DNA of 48,688 nucleotides from SAR202 cluster bacterium (GTDB taxonomy: Bacteria; Chloroflexota; Dehalococcoidia; Lucifugimonadales; UBA826), in contig VFFS01000043.1 in the NCBI GenBank assembly GCA_009392815.1, forward strand, positions 1-48,688. The letters are read 5' to 3'. Under the pieces are notes generated by a model. That model was not told the DNA's origin and made no database searches. It saw nothing but the letters and a program-made list of their open reading frames with translations. This document shows, piece after piece, positions 42,377 through 48,688 of the stretch. How positions within the stretch are numbered: the stretch's first letter is position 1; the number at the start of each line of letters is the position of its first letter. The translations under genes and the position numbers were made by a program.

Positions 42377-44209
42377 CTACTTTAACGCGACTGTCCGAAC
42401 GTTATTGATTCCAGCTAAATTCGGAACGGCAGTCGGCCTCTGATCCCAGCCCACTACAGTTTTAGGATCAGAAAACGGCCACAATTGTTCTTCGACAATT
42501 CCAATACAATTCGCCCAGACTCTATTTTCTCTGAAAAACTCGGACGCTAATCCTTTCCGAACCCCAATATCCAACTCACCTAACATAAGCTCAAATGTCT
42601 TAGTGGCGTAGGGGACTTCCTGCCCGGCACCGTATCTTCCGCTAGAAAAAGAACTTACATCAAATCCATGAGCCCAGTCATAAGGTAGATTGGAATGGTT
42701 TTCTTCACGACATGCATTTATTCCGGGCAATTTACTGGTTCGGGCAACCAGTCCCGGTCGATATACTTCATATGCAGTATCTATCAAATTGACATTGATA
42801 CCCAGGTTTTTGTGCCATGCTCTCCCCAGCCATTCACCCAATTCAGAACTTATACCAGACGGCCCGGTCCACAGATCGAGAGAGAATCCACTTCCATACC
42901 CTGCATCGGCGAGTAATTCCTTACCCTTTTCATAATCCAGCCCCCAACCCCATTCGTCTATGTAATTATTATTGTTTACCGACAAATAAGGTTGATGGTT
43001 AACATATCCGTGACCATCGAGAACATCGTCAAGAAGTACCTGTCTATCTATACTCCACGCAAGAGCATTGCGAACCTTCTTGGAGTTAACCATAGATTTG
43101 GAATTTTCGTCATAAATCCCATTTTCAAAAGGATCACCAACCCATGGCAAAGATTTATCTCTCCGACGATCCAGAACGGAATCATCCATAGGGTTATATT
43201 TTTCCCAATAGTTTCCAACCATTGATACATTATGAATAATGTTGTGTTGAGCCCTCTTGTTAGGTGTAAATCCCTTCTCTAACAGTGAGGAGTAGTCTTT
43301 GGACTGGACTTGGGCTATCTGACTCTCGCCTGATTCCAACATTGCCAGTCTTGCAGAAGCTTCCGGAACCTCCAAAAATATCACTTTCTCTACAAACGGA
43401 CCTTGACCTAGAGATGCTCCCCAATAATCGACAAAAGCGTGCCCAACTATCTTTCCATTTCTACTCCATTCTTCGTTTTCGAACGCTCCCACCCCTACGT
43501 AAATATTTTGCATATCAGACGAACCATGTTCATGAAAAACTTCTGAGCTCACTATTCCGGCAGTTTTCCAAAAGAGACTAAAGTGATGTAAAGGCCCACG
43601 GGAATCTAAACTTCCATAATTCAGCTTCAACGTATGATCATCAACTACTTCTATATTCCCGATAAGAGCTGCAAAAGCTCTAGATTGTCCGTGGATCGAC
43701 GCAGGTGTACTTCTAGAATTAGCATCATCAAAAGAGAACTTAACGTCCCCTGCTTTCATTTCTCCGTACCCGCCATGAAATTGAACATCTTCTCTAAGTT
43801 TAAGCATTGTGAAGTCTAAACTCGGTCCCACCTCATATGAGAGTGCTAGCATAGGCTCTGTAGTCAATAAATCTTCTTTCACCACGGAATTAAATAGGAC
43901 GTCGGTAATACCAGACGCATATATCGTTTCCGCACAACCCGACGTACAAAATCTAGGCAACCCGTTGGGAGTATCAACAGAATCCACAACCACGGTTAAA
44001 GTACCAGATATATTTCCATCCGCCGAGAATACTGATTGCGTGTCGCCAGCCGTGTTGACTGGAACCACAGTCGAAAAATTTCCTATATTCATCAATGTGT
44101 TTTCATCAGTTGATCTACCCGTAACGAAATCACACGCAAGCCCACCAGAAACAAAAAACAATGCGGTAATTGCGATAGCAATTTTTGAATTAACCCAAAC
44201 GGTCCACAT
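42377..44209 (-). CDS. ABC transporter substrate-binding lipoprotein (SBP_bac_5 family)
   Basis: The 610-residue family 5 solute-binding protein has a lipoprotein signal (ALFFVSGGLAC; cysteine at residue 26) and the family segments MLALSYEVGPSLDFTMLKLREDVQFHGG, VRNALAWSIDRQVLLDDVLDGHGYV and LADAGYGSGFSLDLW. It delivers peptides, nickel complexes, sugars or other organics to a Dpp/Opp-type importer. It is on the opposite strand to the two ATPase genes about 4 kb away, and a permease is not visible. Its ATG has a weak SD. Confidence 0.92.
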   Translation of the reverse strand: MWTVWVNSKIAIAITALFFVSGGLACDFVTGRSTDENTLMNIGNFSTVVPVNTAGDTQSVFSADGNISGTLTVVVDSVDTPNGLPRFCTSGCAETIYASGITDVLFNSVVKEDLLTTEPMLALSYEVGPSLDFTMLKLREDVQFHGGYGEMKAGDVKFSFDDANSRSTPASIHGQSRAFAALIGNIEVVDDHTLKLNYGSLDSRGPLHHFSLFWKTAGIVSSEVFHEHGSSDMQNIYVGVGAFENEEWSRNGKIVGHAFVDYWGASLGQGPFVEKVIFLEVPEASARLAMLESGESQIAQVQSKDYSSLLEKGFTPNKRAQHNIIHNVSMVGNYWEKYNPMDDSVLDRRRDKSLPWVGDPFENGIYDENSKSMVNSKKVRNALAWSIDRQVLLDDVLDGHGYVNHQPYLSVNNNNYIDEWGWGLDYEKGKELLADAGYGSGFSLDLWTGPSGISSELGEWLGRAWHKNLGINVNLIDTAYEVYRPGLVARTSKLPGINACREENHSNLPYDWAHGFDVSSFSSGRYGAGQEVPYATKTFELMLGELDIGVRKGLASEFFRENRVWANCIGIVEEQLWPFSDPKTVVGWDQRPTAVPNLAGINNVRTVALK

Positions 44210-44374
44210 AAATTTCAGTCCCTGTATATAACTATTACGCTATACAGCAATTTTAAAGCTATAAAGACGGCCATCCAAACATAAATGCATCAGATAATCT
44301 TACGAATCGACTTAATAAAGAGCCAAGCGGGGCAAGTAAAACTCTAGTACAAGCGCATCAAAAAAATTACGTGC

Positions 44375-44380
44375 TAGAAT
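44375..44380 (+). promoter_or_regulatory. Extended -10 box TGCTAGAAT before the aldolase operon
   Basis: TGC then TAGAAT, 79 bases before the ATG at 44460. It overlaps an in-frame upstream ATG at 44379, which therefore cannot be on the messenger. Confidence 0.45.
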
Positions 44381-44459
44381 GCGCTCTCAACACATAGACC
44401 CAAAACGTTATGATATAAGCCGAAAAACTGATTTTAATGTGAATATTCAGGAGATAGTA

Positions 44460-45365
44460 ATGGCAGCATACGAAGGGATTTTCCCAGCAATCGCAACCCC
44501 ACTTAATAGTGACGGATCATTCAACGAACAAGCTTTTCGTGAGGTGATGGAATTCAATATTCAGGCCGGAGTCGGAGGATTTTGGGTTGCAGGAGGAAAT
44601 GGTGAGAGCGTATTACTTGATGATGAAGAGAATATGCGTATTGTCTCCGCAGCAGCTGAAGTGAACGCAGGACGAATCAATAACATCATGCATGTCGGAG
44701 CTCCTACCACAGAGAGGTCAGTTAGGATGGCAGAACACGCCGCCTCCGTGGGTGCGGAAGCAATTTGCTGCGTTCCACCTTTCTTCTACAGCCAGACTGA
44801 CGAAGCCATCGTAGAACATTACAAGGCAGTAGCCGCCGCCGCTGACCTGCCATTTTACGTGTACAACCTCCCCCAGTCGACGGGAGTAGAGGTCACGCCA
44901 GACTTGATGAAGAAAATTCAAGATAACGTTCCTCAACTCGCCGGACTAAAGCATTCCTCAGTAAACTTCGCTAACGTAAGAGAATGGGAAAGAATGGGAC
45001 TGAAATGCTTCATAGGAAGTAGTATGCTCATGCTGCCAGCCCTGACTATTGGCGCTGTTGGATGCATTGACGGTCCACCATGCGCAGCGCCTGAGCTATG
45101 GGTCGACATTTGGAACAAATGGCAATCCGGCGACATAGAAGGGGCGAGGGAGGCACAAGCGCATGCCTCAAAATTTACCGACATAATGAGGGAAGTTGGA
45201 GTTCACAGTGGAACCAAAGCAGTTCTAACCGAAAGACTTGGCATTGACTGTGGAAGTGGAAGACTTCCAAACCCTCCATTAGAAGGCTCCCGAAGAGAAG
45301 AAATGCTCAAAAAAATTTCCTCTCTAGGTATTAATCCTGTAGCTGTTCCTTCGGGTGGGGATTAG
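44460..45365 (+). CDS. Dihydrodipicolinate synthase family protein (class I aldolase)
   Basis: This 301-residue TIM-barrel lyase of the DapA/N-acetylneuraminate lyase/KDG aldolase family has the catalytic tyrosine Y135 (FYVYNLP) and the Schiff-base lysine K164 (GLKHSS). The usual GTTGE loop is GGNGES. It forms or cleaves a pyruvate-containing bond; the context suggests 2-keto acid breakdown rather than lysine synthesis. Start is ATG 44460 with AGGAG upstream; a longer frame from 44379 is rejected because it overlaps the -10 box. First gene of a four-gene operon. Confidence 0.93.
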   Translation: MAAYEGIFPAIATPLNSDGSFNEQAFREVMEFNIQAGVGGFWVAGGNGESVLLDDEENMRIVSAAAEVNAGRINNIMHVGAPTTERSVRMAEHAASVGAEAICCVPPFFYSQTDEAIVEHYKAVAAAADLPFYVYNLPQSTGVEVTPDLMKKIQDNVPQLAGLKHSSVNFANVREWERMGLKCFIGSSMLMLPALTIGAVGCIDGPPCAAPELWVDIWNKWQSGDIEGAREAQAHASKFTDIMREVGVHSGTKAVLTERLGIDCGSGRLPNPPLEGSRREEMLKKISSLGINPVAVPSGGD

Positions 45366-45385
45366 CCGTCTCAGGGGCAAACTAA

Positions 45386-46111
45386 ATGCCTATTAATTCA
45401 CCGAATATTGATGCGATTGAGGGGGTTACAACCCTCACATTCGATATATTTGGCACTGTCCTCGACTTGGCTGGAAGTTTAACCCCCCCGTTACAAAAAC
45501 TTCTGGCCGAATGCGGCGTCGGAGAAACAGTACATGCAGAAGATGTATGGGCGCAGTGGAGACATCGTCAACGTATCGAACAGTATCAAGACAACTTACT
45601 GATGTTGGGACACAGTGGGTATCTGGCTGTAAAAAGACGGGCCTTACTCTACACCCTGCGGACACTAAAGATAAACTTCAGCCAAGATCAAATTGATAAG
45701 TTTATGGAAAGCTATCAAGTTCTAACACCGTTTAAAGACGCACTTGACGGACTAAATCGCCTAGGAACAAAGTACAACCTCGTCATGTTATCTAACGGAG
45801 AACAACCTTATCTCGAGCACCTGGCACAAAATCGTATCAACATAAATTTTCATGAAATTCTTTCGGCAGAAACTGCCGGTAACTTCAAACCTCATCCAAT
45901 CGTGTATCGTTTTGCAGCCAGAAAGCTGGGCTTGGAACCACAGCAAATAATGATGGTCGCTGCACACTCTTTTGACATACTGGGCGCAAGACATAGTGGA
46001 TATAGAGGCGCTTACGTAAACAGGTATGACTTACCATACGACGAGTCGGAATATAAACCTGATTTCATAACAAGAGATTTCAATGAACTCTGCGATGTCC
46101 TGCACGTCTAG
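45386..46111 (+). CDS. Haloacid dehalogenase type II-like HAD hydrolase
   Basis: The 241 residues follow the L-2-haloacid dehalogenase layout: nucleophile D20 in FDIFGTVLD (no second aspartate at +2, as in dehalogenases), helical cap, LSNGE (motif II serine and asparagine), K in FKPHPIVYRFAARKLG (motif III), and AAHSFDILGARHSGYRGAYVNR. These enzymes hydrolyse a C-halogen bond in 2-haloacids; many relatives are phosphatases. SD AGGGG precedes the ATG. It lies 20 bases after the aldolase gene. The dehalogenase call is a hypothesis from motif pattern. Confidence 0.88.
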   Translation: MPINSPNIDAIEGVTTLTFDIFGTVLDLAGSLTPPLQKLLAECGVGETVHAEDVWAQWRHRQRIEQYQDNLLMLGHSGYLAVKRRALLYTLRTLKINFSQDQIDKFMESYQVLTPFKDALDGLNRLGTKYNLVMLSNGEQPYLEHLAQNRININFHEILSAETAGNFKPHPIVYRFAARKLGLEPQQIMMVAAHSFDILGARHSGYRGAYVNRYDLPYDESEYKPDFITRDFNELCDVLHV

Positions 46112-46146
46112 ATTGCTCTGAATAAGAGCAAGGAGGAATTACCACT

Positions 46147-47091
46147 ATGGTGGGAATAAGCTACGACAAGGTAAGAATAGGAATCGCACTCGGAGGATGG
46201 CCCTTCCCCGAACCAGATCCACATCTACTATGGGACTACACGGAACGAATGGAATCCCTTGACGTAGATTCAATTTGGTTTACTGACCGTATCGTCTCAC
46301 CAACTTTTACTTTAGAAACCGTGGTTGCCATGTCTTTCATAGCGTCCAGAACGACCAAACTGAAATTCGGCACAAGTGTTATAGCACTTCCACTACGAAA
46401 TCCGACGATACTCGCTAAGGAGTTGGCAACCATTGATTTTCTATCCAACGGCAGGTGCTTGCCGGCAGTAGGACTTGGAACAGAGGACGAAATAGAGTAC
46501 GAAGCCTGTGGAACTGAAAAAAGAGTTCGCGTAAGTAGAACAGAGGAAGCAGTCCATATAATGCGTCGGCTTTGGTCTGAAGATAGTGTAACCCACAGGG
46601 GAAAGCACTTCTCTCTCACGAACGTGACTGTCCAACCCAAACCGGTCCAGAAAAGCCTTCCTCCTATTTGGTTCGGCGGAAGAAGTGAACCCGCACTGAG
46701 GAGAACTGCAAAAATCGGGGATGGCTGGTTGGTATCACAGGCAACGCCGGAGGAGGCGGGTGTGGGAGTTAAAAAGATAAAGTCAATGGCTTCTGAATTT
46801 GGAAATGATATCGAAGACGATCATTACGGAGCCATATTTAGTTACTGCTTCGCTGACAGTCAAGGAGAAGCAGAGGCCCTTGCAACTCCCTATCTGTTAA
46901 GGCGTAGGGATGACATTAACCCAAATGAGATGAACGCATTCGGGAGACCAGAAGATTTGATCTCAATGCTTGATCGCTACATATCTTCAGGAGTTACAAA
47001 ATTTGCTCTCAGACCTGCCTGCCCGCCAGAAATGACACAACAGCAGATGGAAATTCTTGGCAAAGATGTGATTCCCAGATACCACAATTGA
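46147..47091 (+). CDS. LLM class flavin-dependent oxidoreductase (luciferase-like)
   Basis: A 314-residue luciferase-like barrel: VRIGIALGGWPF start, DSIWFTDRI, TTKLKFGTSVIALPLRNP, DFLSNGRCLPAVGLGTE and LPPIWFGGRSEPALRRTAKIGDGW, typical of the FMN/F420 subgroup with TIGR03619-like features. It may oxygenate or dehydrogenate a small substrate. SD AAGGAGG lies ten bases before the ATG. It follows the HAD gene by 35 bases and precedes the MBL gene by 19. FMN versus F420 use cannot be decided here. Confidence 0.93.
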   Translation: MVGISYDKVRIGIALGGWPFPEPDPHLLWDYTERMESLDVDSIWFTDRIVSPTFTLETVVAMSFIASRTTKLKFGTSVIALPLRNPTILAKELATIDFLSNGRCLPAVGLGTEDEIEYEACGTEKRVRVSRTEEAVHIMRRLWSEDSVTHRGKHFSLTNVTVQPKPVQKSLPPIWFGGRSEPALRRTAKIGDGWLVSQATPEEAGVGVKKIKSMASEFGNDIEDDHYGAIFSYCFADSQGEAEALATPYLLRRRDDINPNEMNAFGRPEDLISMLDRYISSGVTKFALRPACPPEMTQQQMEILGKDVIPRYHN

Positions 47092-47110
47092 ATCAGAGAG
47101 GATCTTCACT

Positions 47111-47947
47111 GTGAGAAATATCAAAGACATTAAAGTGGGTGACACTGTAATTTACTCTGTTTCAGATGGTGACCTAACTTTTGAAAAAAACGTGTTTTTT
47201 AATGCACAATCCGAGGAGGACTGGAAACCTTATTCCGACTACCATGACTCCAAAATAGGCATGAATGTCGGTTCTTTCATAATTCACACTGATTCTAGAA
47301 CCGTACTCGTCGATACTGGGTTAGGGAAACTTGACCACCATCTAGAGCAAACAGCCAGAGAGACCCTTATTGGTGAAATAGATGCTGCCGGCTTCCAACC
47401 TCAGAACATAGATACCGTTTTCCTAACCCACATGCATATGGATCATGTTGGAACAAATATGACCGAGACCGATCACGGATGGGTTCCCACATTCCCCAAC
47501 GCTCGTTACGTTGTCTCAAAAGCTGACTGGACGTTATTTGGAAGTAGAGTAAACACGCGACCGTTTGCATATCTAAAAGAACAAATACAACCCCTCATTG
47601 ATGCTGATGTGCTTGATCTGATAGAAGGGGAGATAAATATTACCGATGAAATCACAACCCTTCCGACCCCGGGACACACACCGGGTCATACAAGCTTGCT
47701 AATTTCCTCGGCTGGGGAAAAAGCTGTCATTGTGGGTGATGCCGCCCATGTTCCCCCTCAAATAGAGGAGACCCACTGGAGCCCTGCACCCGACAGGGAT
47801 AAAGACAAGTCTTCAGAATCAAGATCTATGATGATGGATTTAATCGAAAAAGAACATGCTCTGGTAGCATCGGGCCACTTTCCATCACCCGGTTTCGGAA
47901 ACATTGTAAGGGTAAATAGTCGCCGCAAGTTTATCCCGGTCTCCTGA
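47111..47947 (+). CDS. MBL-fold metallo-hydrolase
   Basis: This 278-residue metallo-beta-lactamase-fold enzyme has the complete two-metal set: HMHMDH (about 104-109), histidine in TPGHTPGH, aspartate in VGDAAH and histidine in ASGHFPSP. The layout fits the lactonase/alkylsulfatase-like branch more than ribonucleases. The start is GTG at 47111 with GAGAGG nine bases upstream. It is the last gene of the operon and might open a lactone or ester made by the adjacent monooxygenase. Confidence 0.93.
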   Translation: MRNIKDIKVGDTVIYSVSDGDLTFEKNVFFNAQSEEDWKPYSDYHDSKIGMNVGSFIIHTDSRTVLVDTGLGKLDHHLEQTARETLIGEIDAAGFQPQNIDTVFLTHMHMDHVGTNMTETDHGWVPTFPNARYVVSKADWTLFGSRVNTRPFAYLKEQIQPLIDADVLDLIEGEINITDEITTLPTPGHTPGHTSLLISSAGEKAVIVGDAAHVPPQIEETHWSPAPDRDKDKSSESRSMMMDLIEKEHALVASGHFPSPGFGNIVRVNSRRKFIPVS

Positions 47948-47987
47948 CTGCAGACGTCTAAATTTCAAGACAGTCAGATTACATAAA

Positions 47988-48230
47988 TTAGCCATAAACA
48001 GAAGATGGATAATTAGCAGATCTCTGTTTTTGTAATTGCTTCCGATCGTGCTCAAGAACAGCAATAACCAGTTCTCTAATGTTTCTTACCTTAAGAGGGA
48101 GTTTTCCGAGATCTCTATTATGACCACACATCACGCAGACAATACGAACCCCAAACATGTCTTCATCGTTTGTGAGGGTACCCGTACCACATCTGGGACA
48201 GGAACCTGTCATTATCATTGTGTCAATCAT
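47988..48230 (-). CDS. Small zinc-ribbon protein, paralogue
   Basis: This 80-residue protein has a single zinc ribbon (CPRC at 11-14, CVMC at 32-35) with the same GxxxxxxDxxGxxxxCxxCGxxxDL core as the product of 34676-34885. It differs by a helical, basic C-terminal part (VRNIRELVIAVLEHDRKQLQKQRS) in place of the Ser/Gly tail. It may contact nucleic acid. The SD is weak; inner methionines at residues 5 and 7 are alternatives. Confidence 0.8.
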   Translation of the reverse strand: MIDTMIMTGSCPRCGTGTLTNDEDMFGVRIVCVMCGHNRDLGKLPLKVRNIRELVIAVLEHDRKQLQKQRSANYPSSVYG

Positions 48231-48570
48231 ATGTGCCTATAATCTTCCATTCTGTCTACGTACACGGCGAATTCTAATTCAAGTACTACCCTGTATGTTG
48301 ATCTATGCCTCCATCAATAATAACCTCCTTTGACATTTCCGCTAGCCATACAAGGATCAATTACTTAAGAAAAATATTCCAATTGAGGATATATCAAGGT
48401 TTATTCACCCTGCATTCATCATTCGCTAATTTATAAATACAAGATGGCATAACGATACACAGACAAATTAAGATTGCGAACTCTTACTTATATTTGCAAT
48501 TAATAGCAATATGAAATAAGTTCCTAGTCGATTTAGATGTGTCATATAAATTTTTTACTAAATATTCATA
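48231..48570. other. Gene-free region before the truncated gene
   Basis: Contains the TAGAATTCGCC promoter motif of the zinc-ribbon gene. ATTGC at 48473-48477 and GCAAT at 48496-48500 and 48506-48510 form a small repeat cluster. No coding frame or RNA gene is evident. Confidence 0.5.
48266..48276 (-). promoter_or_regulatory. Promoter motif TAGAATTCGCC before the zinc-ribbon gene
   Basis: On the minus strand TAGAAT then TCGCC, identical over 11 bases with the erpA promoter, 41 bases before the zinc-ribbon start. No -35 match is clear. Confidence 0.45.
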
Positions 48571-48582
48571 AAAGGAGAGCAT

Positions 48583-48688
48583 ATGAGTTATCTTATTAGT
48601 GCGGTGCGAAACCCATTACCTGGAAAGACTCAACAACTACTCTCAACAGTAGTAAGCGACTTTGAAAATAATATCGGAAGAGGGATAG
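48583..48688 (+). CDS. Partial gene cut by the window end
   Basis: An open frame starting ATGAGTTATCTT with a strong SD, AAAGGAGAG, four bases upstream runs off the end after 35 codons (MSYLISAVRNPLPGKT...). The beginning resembles small alpha/beta-barrel or NIPSNAP-like proteins only loosely, so no function is assigned. Confidence 0.6.
   Translation, partial: MSYLISAVRNPLPGKTQQLLSTVVSDFENNIGRGI

Noticed and set aside
44379-44459. Longer N-terminus for the DHDPS-family protein
   Set aside because: The upstream ATG overlaps the TAGAAT -10 box, and AGGAG precedes the ATG at 44460, where the family begins.

Overview
The window reads as an accessory and metabolic stretch from a free-living, probably marine, bacterium of the SAR202-like Chloroflexota. 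This is inferred from gene content, not from a marker tree. It is moderately AT-rich and densely packed. It holds two enolase-superfamily dehydratases/racemases, two FMN-dependent luciferase-like monooxygenases, several short-chain dehydrogenases, two SMP-30 lactonases, two RraA-type aldolases and three MFS carriers, a set of expansions known from SAR202 genomes. Housekeeping genes (proBA, serS, plsX, fabG, erpA) are interspersed. I see no insertion sequence, prophage, CRISPR array, rRNA or tRNA.

Layout. 0.2-2.3 kb: a von Willebrand A protein (-). 2.4-3.5 kb: a mandelate-racemase-subgroup enolase-fold enzyme (+). 3.6-7.8 kb: a five-gene catabolic operon (-; crotonase, 2-keto-4-pentenoate hydratase family, SMP-30 lactonase, SDR, alpha/beta hydrolase), divergent from an MFS carrier (+, 8.0-9.3). 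9.2-12.7 kb: proB-proA plus an HSL-type esterase (-). 12.8-13.8 kb: a TolB-like lipoprotein (-). 13.9-19.7 kb: a five-gene operon (-; MFS, LLM monooxygenase, two NAD-epimerase-like proteins, gamma-glutamyltransferase) ending in a terminator. 19.8-21.2 kb: tandem RraA-like aldolases (+). 21.3-26.1 kb: an MFS carrier, a lactonase, a galactonate-dehydratase-like enzyme and a Zn alcohol dehydrogenase. 26.2-28.5 kb: DUF4395, cupin and serS. 28.5-29.3 kb: a gene-free stretch with a promoter and terminator that could frame a small RNA of about 105 nt.

29.3-33.2 kb: a fatty-acid synthesis operon with HadA/HadB-like dehydratase subunits, plsX, fabG and a FabL-type enoyl reductase. 33.2-34.9 kb: erpA-ygfZ (Fe-S assembly) and a small zinc ribbon (-). 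35.3-36.1 kb: a DUF3052-like protein and a NIPSNAP protein. 36.3-38.5 kb: two peptide-type ABC ATPases without a permease. 38.6-44.2 kb: a TPR lipoprotein (+), then a methyltransferase, a 14-blade propeller membrane protein and a peptide-type binding lipoprotein (-). 44.5-47.9 kb: an operon of DHDPS-family aldolase, type II haloacid-dehalogenase-like hydrolase, LLM monooxygenase and metallo-beta-lactamase-fold hydrolase. The window ends with a second zinc ribbon (-) and a gene truncated by the window edge.

Functionally, many of the genes fit oxidation and cleavage of small organic acids, lactones and sugar acids: import (MFS), oxygenation (LLM), lactone opening (SMP-30, MBL), dehydration (enolase superfamily, MhpD-type), aldol cleavage (RraA, DHDPS family) and redox (SDR, ADH). 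Exact substrates cannot be read from the sequence. Start codons are unusually varied: many TTG starts, one probable CTG, and one gene with no canonical start at all.
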